The translations under genes were made by a program, and so were the position numbers. A stretch of DNA of 64,000 nucleotides from Sorex araneus (lineage: Eukaryota; Chordata; Mammalia; Eulipotyphla; Soricidae): assembly GCF_027595985.1 (NCBI RefSeq), contig NC_073303.1, positions 374,587,803 to 374,651,802 on the forward strand, in the 5' to 3' direction. Positions within the stretch are counted from its first letter, which is position 1; each line of letters starts with the position of its first letter. Under the pieces are notes generated by a model, which had not been told where the DNA came from, made no database searches, and worked only from the letters and a program-made list of their open reading frames with translations. Of this stretch, positions 10,313-22,607 are shown one piece after another.

Positions 10313-11267
10313 TTAAAGTAGGCATGTTAGAAAATATAGTCATATGAATATATCTTTATCTCCCTCCTTGGGAAAAGGAAGCGTGACTTCTCCATGTGTC
10401 ATGCATAATTAGCTAATGATTTTGTGAGCAGTGCAGGACAAGATGTCTTTGTTATTGATCAGATCATAACTGTAATAGCCTTGTTTGTGCTTATCAATAT
10501 TTTCTTATGTCTTTAAAACAGATGTGCATTACTTATATAAATAAATAAGTATTGTTTTAAGGGAAAAACATATCTAAGTTCTCAGAAAAATTTTAGGAGA
10601 ATGAGTGGGTGGGCAGAAAAAAAGTTGGTCATAAAATTTTCCCTAGCTGAGGACAAGATTCTTTATCTGTAAAATAACGATTTTATTATACTAGTTGCTT
10701 TCCAAAGTGCTCCTTAGAGTCTGAGAGTCTGTGGATGACCTCCAGGGCTGTTCTTGGAGGAAATGGGATGAGAGGAGAGTTTCCAAGTGGGCTGGGATCC
10801 AAGCCCTCCTCTGAGCAACAGTGGGAAAGGGTCCACTTTTGACATAAGATGACTTCTGTTTAATAGATGTATGAATATGTACATATATGTGTGTATTTAT
10901 ATACATATAATATAGATATAATACTTAAATAACTCTGTTACTTCAGAAAACTCTTGGAAGCCAATAGAGAACATAATTTATGGGGTTATTCTTACTACTT
11001 GTTTGCCAAAATATGAAAAAAAAATTGGTCCTTTTTCAAAAGTTGCTTGGAACTTCATCTGACACTGGATTGTATAATGATGTGGCAGAATAAATAGAAT
11101 ACAAAAGTGCCAGACTATGGGAAGTTTTCAAAGTTTTTGTAAGAGCATATATTGCTTAGCCCTTGACGATTACTTCATTTCAAGTAATAATGTGCTTTAA
11201 TTTCAATGTTTAAGATATAAAAGGTATTGTAAACACACTAGTAGGCATGGAAGTATTGTTGAGTTTT
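10313..11267. other. Unassigned AT-rich DNA
   Basis: No gene or repeat recognised. Confidence 0.45.
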
Positions 11268-11440
11268 CTTTAGTTTAGTTTGTTTGGTTTTAGGGCACAC
11301 TGGCTATACTAAGAGTATTTTCCTGACTTTGTGCTCAGAGATCACTCCTGACAGTGTTCGGGGACCATGTGAAGTGCAGGGGATTGAACTCAGGTCAGCT
11401 GTGTGCAAGGCAAGTGTTCTACACACTATACTGGTCCCTA
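11268..11440 (-). mobile_element. Family A SINE, old copy
   Basis: Diverged minus-strand copy with GTGCTCAGAGATCACTCCTG, GTTCGGGGACCATGTG and GTGTGCAAGGCAAGTG. Confidence 0.75.
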
Positions 11441-12256
11441 CAGCAGTTTCTTTTCGAGGAAGAAATTGTAGCTCTGTTCCTGGACTATGTTACCAAACAC
11501 ATGATTTTTATTTGCTTCTTTTGAAAAATATAAAGTAGTTATAAAATTTTTGTCTTGAGCACGTTTTTATAATTGTTGGATATATGTACATGTTTATATA
11601 TTTTTTTGCATCATCACAAAAAAGAAAAAAGTTTCTGTGTAGGAGAAACATACAACTAATCAACCTGTGCTGTAAAGTTTGTTGCCCAAGAGTTCCTACA
11701 CTTTTTAATTTTTTTTATGTAGCATGTTATGGATGCATTTCACAAAAGATTCTATTTTGTGTTTGAGACATTTAAAAATTCATTTAAATATCAACACTCA
11801 CATCTCTATATTCTTATGATATAGGAAAGTAACATAGCTGTCTCACAAATATTTTTAAATGAACCATTATTCTACTTTTCTGGCATTCCCATTGGTTTTG
11901 GAAATCAGTGGACATTATTCCTAGGCAAGGAAGAAGTATAATGGGAAATATTAGTGCTTTGATATAATGAACTAATGATACTACATATTTCCTTTGTATT
12001 TAGATTAGATGGGTGTTTTGTACATGTTTTATTTTGCATTTGGGTCTAATGTTCTCAATGAGATGCAACCTGGACCAGAAGTTGTTCCCCTACCAAGGAT
12101 CAGAGATCCCATTTACTGATCCCATCCCAGTTTCCTTTGTCTGGGGAGCAGAGATTTGAATTCACTGACCCTGATTCATCAGAGTTAAATCCTAAGGCCA
12201 ATGACCTTATTTAAACATCTTAGAGTAAAAAGAATCATGTTCATTCTCTCCATATT
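11441..12256. other. Unassigned DNA
   Basis: Nothing recognised. The sequence is AT-rich with a slightly GC-richer stretch near 12060-12200. Confidence 0.45.
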
Positions 12257-12510
12257 TGGAGCCTAGCACAGCAGGTAGGGCATTTGCCTTGCACGTGGCC
12301 AGCCGGGTTCAATTCCTCTGCCCCTCTCAGAGAGCCCGGCAAGCTATCAAGAGTTTCCGGGCCACAAACAGAACCTGGCAAGCTCCCTGTGGCGTATTTG
12401 ATATGCCAAAAACAGTAACAACAAGTCTCACAATGGAGACGTTACTGGTTCCCGCTTCAGCAAATCGATAAGCAAGGAACGAGAAGACAGACAGACAGAC
12501 AGACAGGCAG
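12257..12510 (+). mobile_element. Family B SINE with (GACA)n tail
   Basis: Full B structure: head TAGCACAGCAGGTAGGGC, B box GGGTTCAATTCC, body GAGAGCCCGGCAAGC and CCAAAAACAGTAACAACAAG. The tail has simplified from the usual GACAGT units to (GACA)n at 12485-12508. The head is A-like (TAGGGCATTTGCCTTGCACG), while the body is B. Confidence 0.92.
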
Positions 12511-12821
12511 TACAACTCTTCATTATGATTGCCATGACAGCTCTAACGCCTGCCGTTTGACATGTGTTTGATACTCAGGGCCGGTTGCTGGAATCCAGTT
12601 TGCAAAGCAACACTTGCCTCCTGCACAGGGCTTCTCTCTCATAGGAGCTCACAGGTTCCGTGGATGGGAGCTGACAGGTTCTGTGGAGGTTGGGGTGCCA
12701 GAGGGAACCCCTGATGTCTGTTGGGGGCCATGGGGGGAGCATGCTGTCTGTTTCCTCCCTTTTCTCCCAGCATGCTGTGTGGCAGAGACAGGAGTGCAGG
12801 TCAGCACTAACTCAAACACTC

Positions 12822-12998
12822 TTTTTTTTTTTTTGCTTTTTGGGTTACACCTGGTGATACACAGGGGTTACTCCTTGTTCTGCACTCAGGAATTACTCCT
12901 GATGGTGCTCGGGGGGCCATATGGGATGCTGGGAGTCGAACCCGGGTCAGACACATGCAAGGCAAATGCCCTACCCACTGTGCTATCACTCCAACCCC
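12822..12998 (-). mobile_element. Family A SINE, young-looking
   Basis: Complete minus-strand copy with a 13-base T run, little divergence from other well-preserved copies, and an intact B box. Confidence 0.92.
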
Positions 12999-13274
12999 GT
13001 GACCCTCCATTTTTGTCCCTGAAATAATTCTCCTTTAGACAGGGGGTGGCACACAGGTAGTTTGAGGTCTCTTGGTGCCTGGGAATAGCATCTGATAAAC
13101 ACAGTTAAGTGGGTAGCTCTGGCAGGCTGAGTTTGATGAGAAGCACTGAACCCCCAGACCCCAGGGCCCGGCAGGGAACAGCAGCCTCTTGAGGATGGCC
13201 CAGCTCCTTTTGGTGTTGACCCAGATGACTTCATCTCTGGGTATGGCTGGGAAGATTGACCATTTGTATCGAGG

Positions 13275-14330
13275 CTGAATACTTTATTTATGTATTTATA
13301 TATTTACTTATTTAAAAATTTTAAATGAAATCACCGTAAGGGAGATAGCATGATTTATAACACCACTCATGATAGTTTCATGCGTGCCTCATTCCAACAC
13401 CACACCCAGCATCCGGCACCAGAGAGCCTGCCTCTGTCCAGGGGTATTCCAAGGCCCTCCCGTCCAGCATCCACCTCCTTCCATGTAAGCCGTGTTCTGT
13501 ACACCAGCACTCCAGTTCTTTGCCATTGGTCCTTTGCTGTTCCCTTACTAGGCTTGTCTGCATCCTACACATGAGGCAGATCATGCTGGCTGTCCCTTTT
13601 CTGTCTGCTTGACTTCACTCAGCGTGATCCCCTTGAGTTCCAGCCACCATGGAGTGGGAAATTGCAGGAGGTCATCTTTGTTTATAGCTGTATAGTATTC
13701 CATTGTGTATACATGCCACAATTTTTTGATTCACATGTCCTTGTTGGGCACCTGGATTGTTTCCAGGTCTAGGTGAGGGTGAAGAGCACTCTGATTTAGG
13801 TGTTCCTACATCTTTTCAAACAAGTGATTTTGTATTCTTGAGATGGACGCCAAAGAGTGAGATTTCTGGATCGTGGTAACTCTACTTTCAATTTTTGAAG
13901 AAGTTGTCGAGACTTTCCAGAGAGGTTGAACCCCAACAACAGTGAATGAAGGTTCCTTTCTCTCTGCATTCACTCTCACAATTGTTGCTTCTGGCCCCCT
14001 TTTTAATAGGTTATTCCCACTACAATGAAGTGATAACTCATTATCATCTTGATTCTCATTTTACTGATAATTAGCTGTGATGAACACTTCTTTCATATGT
14101 CTGTTGGCCAACTAAATGATTTTGAGAAAGTGTAAAAAACAACAAAAAGAATGACTCTTTTAGATTGTCATTGCACTATATTTGTGTAAGGAGAAGAAAA
14201 TATGTGTTTATAGTCCACTATATTAAGTTTGTCTGTTGATACTGTTGAAGAGCTTTGTGAAATGCCTTTGTTCAGGCTTAAGACTGCTACTCAAGTCTGA
14301 ATCTATGTTTTTCTATTTATTGAAGGGCAT
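13275..14330 (-). mobile_element. L1 3' end, antisense (3' UTR plus end of ORF2)
   Basis: The AATCACC-type terminal motif near 13327 is the L1 3' end. Antisense ORF2 words follow: TAGTATTCCATTGTGTATAC near 13695, CACCTGGATTGTTTCCAGG near 13750, and ATGTCTGTTGGCCAACTAAA near 14098. This covers roughly the last kilobase of an L1 with its 5' part missing. The minus-strand open frame at 13378-13584 is interrupted 3' UTR, not a gene. Confidence 0.85.
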
Positions 14331-14597
14331 TGGTTTCTTCAGCCCTTTTAATAATGCTTTATTCATCAAGATTATTTAACCTGATTCAGAATTTTTGTTT
14401 TATTTTAAATACATTTACAATTTAAAATATTTATAAAGAAACTTCAAGTCTGGTCAATATTGTGATAAAAATGCTTCTTACAAGAAACTCAACAGTTAAC
14501 AATATATAATACTTTAAGAATTTCTGTGTTGTAATAATAAGTCTGATATTATTTTTATTAGTGTAAGTCTTGCTATTATAAGCATCATAGTAACGTA

Positions 14598-14843
14598 TCA
14601 CTGTATCACTGTCATCCCGTTGCTCACTGATTTGCTTGAGTGAGCACCAGTAACGTCTCCATTTGGAGACTTGTTACTGTTTTTGGCATATCAAATATGC
14701 CACGGGGAGCTTGCCAGGCTCTGCCATGGGGGCAAGATACTCTCGATAGCTTGCCGGGCTCTCTGAGAGGGATGGAGGAATTGAACCCGGGCCAGCTGCG
14801 TGCAAGGTGAACGCCCTACTCGTTGCGCTATTGCTCCAGCCCA
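14598..14843 (-). mobile_element. Family B SINE, full length
   Basis: Complete minus-strand copy. The flanks CATAGTAACGTA (14586-14597) and CATAGTAATGTA (14844-14855) differ at one base and are the target-site duplication. The tail is only about two CACTGT units. Confidence 0.94.
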
Positions 14844-14953
14844 CATAGTAATGTAAAATGGTAAATTTTTGTTTATACACATTTTAAAATTTCCCAAATA
14901 TTCCTTCAGTGAGGTTAGGTATATGTTTAATTGGGATTTAGAAAAAAGACAAG

Positions 14954-15125
14954 CCAAGGGGTGCACAGCGGGGAGGATAGTCCCCTGGTATGCGCAGGCC
15001 CTGGTTCAATCCCCAGCATCCCACATGGTTCCCCAGAACTGCCAGGAGTAATTCCTGAGTGCATGGGCCAAGGAGTAACCCTGAGCATTGCTGGGTGTGA
15101 CTCAAAAGGAAAAAGAAAAGAAAAG
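14954..15125 (+). mobile_element. Family A SINE
   Basis: Head GTGCACAGCGGGGAGGATAG, B box TGGTTCAATCCCC, body CATCCCACATGGTTCCCC, and an A/G-rich tail from 15101. The last part of the body (GGGTGTGACTC) is typical of A. Confidence 0.87.
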
Positions 15126-15902
15126 ACAAAGAAAATGAAAGAAAAGCCAAGATCCTTTAAATTACTTAAATATTTTTAAAGAATCAGTTATGCTACATAT
15201 TATTTTATCTTTATTAATTTTTTCATTTTATTTATATATTATTAAAAGATGAAAAATTTTGTACAATATAAGGAAAGTCCTTTTTTCCTTTAGCAGGTTT
15301 AAACACTTTTTCTTTGAAAGCATTTGAAAGGATAGACTAGCAAAAAAGCCACAACTTTCCAAATAGTGAAAGAAACTTCTCTATATTTTCTTAAGATGGG
15401 AAAACTTTCTAATAAGCCTTTGTTAGTCGTAATTTTAGTGCTGCAGCCAGCCATAACATCATTAGCCAGAGCAATTATGTGGTGAGGAAGTTTTGTTCTG
15501 GTTTTTGTATATTGAACCTAGTTGTCTAATGTTGGTGGTTCAAGGATGCAGAAATGCACATTTTATGCTTAATAAAAGTAGTTGTTCTCTGTGTGAAGTG
15601 TCGCTCTTTCAGCCAATGAACTAAATTACAATTTATTTCCTGACGTGGTAAAAACTTTTCATCAGTAGAGTGAATTTTGAGTTGTATCCTTTGAGAAAAG
15701 AACAAAGTTTGGCCCTGGCAATGTAGATATTAAGCACTCCCACCCCTCAGTTTACGTGGTAAACCTGAAACTCATAAAATATTGCAAATCTAAGTTAACA
15801 ATGAGTTCCTTGCACTAAAAACATGAAATTTATAATATATTTGGTTTTGTTTCCTAGTGAAGAGTTCATGAATGCGTAAGTTATCGTCTTTGGAAGGGGA
15901 AA

Positions 15903-15904
<2 letters not shown>
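15126..15904. other. Unassigned AT-rich DNA
   Basis: No gene or repeat recognised. Confidence 0.45.

Positions 15905-15954
<50 letters not shown>
15905..15954. repeat. (GT)n microsatellite
   Basis: Uninterrupted array of 25 GT dinucleotides. Confidence 0.98.
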
Positions 15955-15958
<4 letters not shown>

Positions 15959-16800
15959 AGAGAAAGAAACAAACGTAGCAAGATAAGATCAATTCACAGG
16001 AATATCAACTTTTCACCTAATTTGCGTGTACATACGGAAAATAAGACTTGCAAGCACAGTGTCACTTAACCCAGCCGCAGCCGACATCTCAGTGTTAGCA
16101 CATCTTGGCCGTGCCTTGGGCTCATCTTTCTACCACTCTATCACTAAACCACAAATATTAGCTAAGGAGAAATCTTGCTGCTCAGGGGATATTTGTGATG
16201 TACAGAAACATCGTTGGTCCGTCATCACAGAGGAGCACTAGTGGTAACCGTAAGTAGAGCCGAGAGGTGTAACCCCCGGCCTCCGTGCCCCAGACAGCTG
16301 CACGCAGCACAGTCATTTGTTGAGTTCTGAGGGCGCTGAGCTTGAGATGTTGCTGTGACCCTCGCTGTCCCTGGCCGCCTGAGTCCGTGTGAAGAAGAGC
16401 ACTGGGCCATTTACCACTCTCGTGAGCTTGCTTTAAATGCCATGAGCAAACTTTACATTTGGCAAAACAGACCTCATTTTTTTTTCTCTAAAATAAATTT
16501 TTTTTCCCCTTGTAAGTCATTTTCTCCTGTTATTTTTCTGGTAAGTCAGCATTCTCAAGGAACATTCCCGAAGCGTTCAAATTCCCACAGTGACTAGATT
16601 TACTGTAAGTTCACAAAAACAACACAAAGAAAAGTTAACCAGAAATGTTTTATGTGCGGCGTCTAAAATTTTTCATTAGATTCTAAATTTTAGGTGCTAG
16701 AGGAAATTACTCCTATTGATCTACCACTTAGCAAAAATAATATTTTAGCATCAACCTTGGCCATTTACCTCAGGTTTGTACTTAAAATATTTTAAAAGTT
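15955..16800. other. Unassigned DNA
   Basis: No gene or repeat recognised. The stretch 16230-16400 is relatively GC-rich with overlapping short open frames on both strands and no recognisable motif. Confidence 0.4.
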
Positions 16801-16810
16801 ATTTTAAAAC

Positions 16811-17274
16811 TTCATGCGTGAGGCTCGTCTGAACGTGTGGAGAGGGGCCTCGAGCATGGCTGTGGCTAGGCTCCGGAGCTCGGAGCTCTTCGGTAGCCGG
16901 GAACTCTGCTCAGGGTGGGGAGGGAAGCTGGAGCCCATCCCCTCCGAGGAGGCTCCGGGGAAGACAGCCAGGAGTGAGGGCAAGAGACTCTCTGCATTGG
17001 GACTGGGCCTTCTCCCTCTGGGAGAACCTGGCAAATTGCTGGGAGTTTCCTGCCCACATGGGAGAGCCTGGCAAGGTCCCCATGGGGTATTAATATGCCA
17101 AAACCAGTAACAAGCTGGGTCTCATTCCTCTGTCCCTAAAAGAGCCTCCAGCACGGCATCGCTGGAAGGACGAGTAGAGAGAGGCTTCTAAAATCTCAGG
17201 GCTTGGACGAATGGAGATGTTGCTGAGACCGCTGGAGAAATTCAACGATCAACGGGATGATGATGATGATGATG
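16811..17274 (+). mobile_element. Family C retroposon with forward 5' arm
   Basis: Begins inside the 5' arm (TTCATGCGTGAGGCTCGTC) and runs through GAACGTGTGGAGAGG, GGAGCCCATCCCCTCC and AAGAGACTCTCTGC. It then jumps directly to the B-like 3' half (TGGGAGAACCTGGCAAATTG, AACCAGTAACAAGCTGGG) and ends (GAT)n. The middle CCAGTAGC segment seen in other C copies is absent. ATTTTAAAAC at 16801-16810 and 17275-17284 is a perfect 10 bp target-site duplication, so the truncated unit moved as one piece. Open frames over it on both strands are a by-product of its GC-rich arm. Confidence 0.92.
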
Positions 17275-17418
17275 ATTTTAAAACTACACTGGGGCATGGC
17301 AATCGGATAGACATAACTACTTAAAAGTAATTATTAAAATGAGTATTGCTAGTGTGAGCTTCGATTGTTTTAGTGTTCGGTATTGTTTTAAGTACTTTAT
17401 ATCTATTCTCTCACTTTT

Positions 17419-17588
17419 CCTTTTTTTTTTTTTTTTACCCAAACCAGTCGTGTTTGGGGTTACTCTAGGCTCATTTCTCAGGATTGCTTCGGGCAGAGCT
17501 AGGGGGACCATGCTGTCTGAGACGGGAACCCAGGACTTCACATTTAGAGGGCGTTTTCTACTACTGTGCCACATCCCTGGTCCTGGGT
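17419..17588 (-). mobile_element. Family A SINE, old copy
   Basis: T run at the left, then diverged body (CATTTCTCAGGATTGC, GGGGGACCATGCTGTC) and decayed head (GTGCCACATCCCTGG). Confidence 0.75.
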
Positions 17589-18783
17589 CCGAGAGTGGTA
17601 GGCTCAGAGTCTCTGAGAATCTTGGATGGTCGGGATTCTGTACTACCTATCGTGGGAAAGGAGGCCCACAGGTGCTCCTAGGAGCTCACAGGACTTTGGA
17701 GGTTCTGAAGCCAGCAGGTCCCCCTCTACAGAGTGTTATGTTGTAGATCAGATTTCTTTTTCTTAGTTATTTCCTAATTCTTTCCTGGAGTGACCAAATA
17801 CAAGAAAGGTCGGCTCGTATTACAATTGAGACATTTTCATAGAAAATACATATTGCGTCTTTAAAGAACTTCTTCTTGATCTGATGAGAGAATAATTCCT
17901 ATTTCTAAAGTAATGAGAGGAAAGACAGTATCTTCTATTTGCTGCAGTAAGACATATTGACATTTAGATTTATGAGATTGATGAATGCATGGGGCATAAA
18001 TTAGTTTCATAAACTATGGTGGCTTCTCAGCTGGTCTCTTTAGATTAATAAAGCATACATTTGTAAAAGCCGTCTACTTGCAGTTTTATGCGTGCATGTT
18101 TCTAATCTGTGGTTTCAAATCATCTGATACCATTCAATCAAAACCAAATTGGCTTTCTTGCAAGATAGTTTCCATTACTCAGACAGCTCTATGTTACCTT
18201 AGAGTAATTCTACAAATATTATTTAAGCCATTAATATTTTAGCAATTAAGATTGATTATCATAGCTGCATTCAAAAGTTACTGAGTCCTAAGAAATCATG
18301 TCATTATTTTCAGTTTTTAAAATTTGGTCAGCAAAAGGAATATGTGTGTAATATTGGCACCATTAATTATTCCAATTTATAGGTTCATGAAAGAAACAAT
18401 AGGAAAATTTTAAAAATCACCATTTTCAACATTTTAAAGGTGTGTCATAATTTGTTTTCTCCATAGTTTGCTCAATGTTTTTATTGTTTTTATAGAATAT
18501 TCAGCCTTTCATTCATTTATATAATGTAAATTCACTTTTCTGTTACTTGTATTTGCTACAGTTTTGTAGAGAAGATATAGACTATTGTGATATCCAAAAT
18601 TTAGTTTGATGAAGAAAATAGTAAAATAATATCTGGATAGAGTCTATGAATGTGACACTAGCTCCTTCTGTGCAGTTTCTTAAAATTAATAACAAGGGAG
18701 CCAGCTGATTCTTCCACGGAGAACCATTTTTCTGAACATCGAATGCTATTTGTTTGGATTTTACACACAGCAGGATTCATTTG
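17589..18783. other. Unassigned AT-rich DNA
   Basis: No gene or repeat recognised. Confidence 0.45.
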
Positions 18784-18797
18784 AAAATTAGAGTTAA

Positions 18798-18972
18798 GGG
18801 GCTGGAGTGATAGCGCAATGGGTAGGGTGTTTGCCTTGCATGTGGCCTACCCGGGTTCGATTCCCACCATCCCATGTGATGCCCCGAGCACCGCCAGAGT
18901 AATTCCTGAGTGCATGAACCAGGAGTAGCCCCTGTACATTGCCGGGTGTGACCCCAAAAAAGATAAAAAAAT
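18798..18972 (+). mobile_element. Family A SINE, young-looking
   Basis: GGGGCTGGAGTGATAGCGCA head, perfect B box GGGTTCGATTCCC, complete body and A-rich tail. The flanks AAAATTAGAGTTA (18784-18796) and AAAATTGGAGTCA (18973-18985) are a diverged target-site duplication. Confidence 0.94.
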
Positions 18973-19039
18973 AAAATTGGAGTCAGTGCTCTGAATGCTG
19001 CTGTCACTTTATCCATTTAGTTTAGGAATCATTCTAAAT

Positions 19040-19570
19040 TTTTTATCATAATTTCAACAGGATTCACATCTCCTTCACCAGGATTACAGTCTATCTCAAG
19101 ATACCACTTTCCTCCAGCCATCCTGGTTGGAAGAACGCTTGTCAAAACTTCAGTCTCCACTTTTGATTCTAGTTCTACTATTTCCCCCAAATCCACACTT
19201 CATACCCCCGCTAACGTTCCTCCAATGTCACCAGAGATTTGGAACCAAACTTTTTTTCCCCTTTCAATCTTAATTTCTCAAACTTTTTCCAACCATGTAC
19301 CAGTTCTTTTTCTTCCTTCCCAGGACCCCCTACCAACGGGCTCACAACTCTTATGCCACTTGCCCCATTAAGCAGTTTTTCTCTTGGGGATCTATGAGGG
19401 ACGTAGGGGGCTCTGCTGAGAACTGCTGTTCTATAGTCTTGGTAATGTTCACGTTCTGACCTTCTCCAATAAATTAAAAATGTTTTTAATGGCATCCAGA
19501 GTGAAGAACTCTTTCCAGAAATTTTTTCAATTGACTTTGCCAAGATCAGTTAGATACAGCCTTATCTATG
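19040..19570 (-). other. Coding-like stretch, minus strand, unidentified
   Basis: A minus-strand open frame of about 110 codons (19211-19543) begins MAKSIEKISGK and is rich in K, E, R and S, without repeat character. I cannot identify a family. It could be a degraded processed pseudogene or a chance frame. There is no poly-A or splice evidence I trust. Confidence 0.25.
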
Positions 19571-19720
19571 GTGGTTACAGTCTTTCAAAGTACAATAATA
19601 AATAATAAGACTAGAGATTTTAAAGGACTTTATCCCTGCACTCTAGAATGGCTGCTGGGTTAAGCATAAAAACAACACTCTCCGGTACATCTTTACTGGT
19701 GCCCGAGGAACCGGGTGCAT

Positions 19721-19868
19721 TACCAATGAGAAATAGAGGGAGTAAAGCATTGCCTTGCAGACTGACTGTAGTTCAATCCCTTGCACCTCATCCAGTTCCC
19801 CAAACACTTAAAGGAGCGATCACTGAGCACCCCTGGGTACAGCCCTTCCTCGGTGTACAGAAAAAATA
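19721..19868 (+). mobile_element. Family A SINE, old copy
   Basis: The head is largely lost. B-box-like TAGTTCAATCCC, body words CATCCAGTTCCCC and GATCACTGAGCACCCC, and an A-rich tail remain. Confidence 0.65.
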
Positions 19869-19990
19869 AATTATGCAGTGACCCTTGCTAGGAGCACTGA
19901 TGCTGCCAGCCAGGCTTTGTTATATTTACAATTTAGAAAGCACAGGCAAAGTAGGTTTAGGATTATTCTTAAGAACTCTGGGATTTTTAA

Positions 19991-19994
<4 letters not shown>

Positions 19995-20039
<45 letters not shown>
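19995..20039. repeat. (ATT)n microsatellite
   Basis: About 15 uninterrupted ATT units. A second, related (AAT)n array lies 0.9 kb away. Confidence 0.97.
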
Positions 20040-20892
20040 TCGGATCTCTGTGCGATAGACCCTGACAAGGCTGCTCACGGTTAGGTGTCAGTCACAGAGC
20101 AAGGGCTCTGGGATCTTTAGAACAGTGGCCTCCTGGCTGTGCCCACCCTTCCCGAGCTTCCATCTGTGTGCTTTGAACTCAAACTTTGACGTCCTGTCTC
20201 GTAGCAGTGACAATTCTAGTACTGTCAGTCCCTCCTTCCCCTAGAAAGCTGTCTGGTCTGCTGTGGAGATCTGTCTGTCCTAGGGGCCACTGTCACCAGT
20301 GATTTGGAGCTTCTGGGTGTCCTGCTGCAGCTCCTACCAGCATCTGCTGTTCCATCTTGCACTTTGCGTTCCTGAGAAGGCGTCTTAGAGCTCCTGGCCC
20401 GCCTCCTCCAGCAGCCCAGCTCCGGCCGTCTGGGAACTGGGGCAAGAGCAAGAGCCTTGGGTTCAGGGAATGTCATGGCTGGGTTGATTTTCCTTTCAGA
20501 CCACTCAAACCTCCTTCCCATCTGCAATTGCGTCATGTTTCTTTCTTATCATTGATGCGTGCACCAGACTAACACTTTTCATTTCCTTCCAGGACTTTTC
20601 TTTTGTATTGACAACTTGGCTAAATATTAGCTCTCACTATCTCCGCTTTTGACACGTCTCCTTCGTGAAGCCTAATTTCAGCGTTGATGTGGAGAGACAC
20701 GCGCTGGCTCCTTTGCCTTGTACTTCGAGATCACTGCGGCATGAGGAATTGGCCTGATTTCAATATTGTTGTTTTTCGGAAACAGAGAAGCCAGAGAACG
20801 GGAAGAAAAATGAGGAAATTCCACTCCATAGAGCAAATCAGGTCTCACACTTTGACTCCCCCATGATTTCATAAGGGCAAGGTTGCGGTGTA
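20040..20892. other. GC-richer unassigned stretch
   Basis: No repeat family recognised. The part 20100-20560 is clearly more GC-rich than its surroundings and open on both strands, but shows no protein motif that I know. Confidence 0.4.
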
Positions 20893-20893
20893 C

Positions 20894-20929
<36 letters not shown>

Positions 20930-20934
20930 TAGTA
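20893..20934. repeat. (AAT)n microsatellite
   Basis: About 13 AAT units with one imperfection near the right end. Confidence 0.95.
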
Positions 20935-22128
20935 ACATCAAAGGTGACCAATCACACCCCACCAAGACAGATACAATAATCATTCCCATTGTTGGAAATA
21001 TTGTGAGAATGACAAAAATGTGACACAGAGACACCAAATGAGTCCCCGTTCTTGAAAAACTGATGTCTCAGAATGCTCAGAGCGGGCCTTGACACACACC
21101 CTCAACTGACGGGAAACAGGCCTCTGTCCCGGGCAACACAGTGACGCATGATGGAGCGAGTCCACGGCTAGTCCCAGGGCCCTTCAGGAAACAGTCACCG
21201 GGTGGCTCCCGCCCGCCCTCTTCTCTCTGAGCGCTCTGTCCTCCTGGCCAGCACAGCCTCTGCGGCTTGCGCTGCTCCTACCTCTTCGCCAGAACATTTC
21301 CTGACAGCTGGCCCATGTCACTCGAAAACCTCTCCATGTTTGTCCCCGGGGAAAGGGCCCAGAAAGTTCATGTTTGGGACCCTAGAGACGGCAACTCCCG
21401 ATTCCTGCCAACAAAATTGAAATCATGGGCTTGGACACACAAATTCCGAATCATGGTTTGTATCCTCCAATATTTTATTAAATATTCTTTCCTCCTTTGG
21501 CAATGTAATAAAAATCAGATGAGCCCCTTGATATCTCCTATTCTTGCTGCGATTTGCACTGTAATCTCCCCTTTAAATCTTTTCAGATAGACATTTTATC
21601 AGTCTTTTTCATGGGGGGGAGAGATTCTCAATATATATATATTTTTTATTATTATTGCTATCACAAATTGCATGCATGGGTTATTCAGTGTTGAAAAAAA
21701 TTCGCAAAGGATGAGATGGGTGTTTTCTTCCTTTTTTTTTTAACTTCCAGAAAATAGTTCCAAAAGTGGTTTCATGGAAATCTTTGGAGGGTCGGGCTGT
21801 GAGAGGGAACATGAGCATGATTTCACTTGGGTTAGCTCACTTGTGATCCTAAGAGAGTGGTTTGGTATTGGTTTTGATAAAACTTCACGACCAATGGGAA
21901 TCTTTTAGTATCTTTTTTTTTTCAGTGAGTGTGGAGACTTAATGCTGGAAATAATTGTGTTGGCCACGACCCCAGAGCTCCACAGATGAGAAAAGGATGC
22001 AGGAACTTCTGTTGTTTACACATGGGTCTGTAGCACGGAGACAGAGAGCGGCACGGGGAGCGTAAGGGTAAGATGGCTAATAACCTTGTGGTTTTCTAGT
22101 TCATTTTTCTGCTTTCCTGCTGGGGCAG
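20935..22128. other. Unassigned, moderately GC-rich DNA
   Basis: No repeat or gene recognised. The sequence 21060-21440 is relatively CpG-containing. It is part of the most repeat-poor region of the window. Confidence 0.4.
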
Positions 22129-22343
22129 AGCGTGTGTTCTCAGAGCAGAGGCAAAGCGACTTGCTTATCTGATGCAGGGGCGAACTACTGTGAGTCTCGG
22201 AAAGAGAGGGGTTGGAAGAGTCTGCTTCATGGGGATGGATTTCTTCCCTCCCTCTTCTACTGCTACTCTTGGTTTAATTTATCCTCTCAGCTTGTCATAA
22301 AGTTCCTGTCTTTCAAAATAAACGCACACTGCACAAACCTCAG
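22129..22343 (+). other. Candidate internal exon (sequence-based only)
   Basis: A pyrimidine tract and acceptor (CTGCTTTCCTGCTGGGGCAG) precede position 22129. The sequence CAG|GTAAGA at 22341-22349 is an almost perfect 5' splice site. The 215 bases between stay open in one frame (the product ends FKINAHCTNLR). I do not recognise the peptide. Good splice signals with an open frame can arise by chance, and a non-coding RNA exon is equally possible. Confidence 0.3.
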
Positions 22344-22356
22344 GTAAGAAATCTAC

Positions 22357-22607
22357 CTAAATGTAGACAGTGATATATGTTGGTAGCAGAAGCCTTTTTT
22401 GCGTGTGGTTTCAAATGCATATGGATTAGCCAATGTGTTGGAACTGATGCATACTGTTACAGAAAATAAAGTGACTTTCTGATGCAATTGCTCCTGCTTA
22501 TGCTCCATGCACTGAGAGTTATTTTCATTTTGCGAGCCCTCCTGCTGAATTCCTGCATTGTTAGGGAGAAAGTATTCTTCAAAGTTAGCAGGAATATTGG
22601 CTTCTCT
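22357..22607 (-). other. Candidate exon on opposite strand (sequence-based only)
   Basis: On the minus strand a long pyrimidine tract (TTCTCTTCCTCTCTTCC) and GTGACTTACAG acceptor precede 22607. The open frame that follows reads REANIPANFEEYFLPNNAG near its start and stays open to a weak donor (AG|GTAGAT) at about 22357. The whole minus-strand frame spans 22353-22805. The peptide is not recognised. It conflicts with the plus-strand candidate next to it, so at most one is likely real. Confidence 0.25.

Noticed and set aside
20093-20560. GC-rich stretch as a CpG-island promoter
   Set aside because: It is only moderately GC-rich with few CpG words by eye, and no adjoining gene can be identified.
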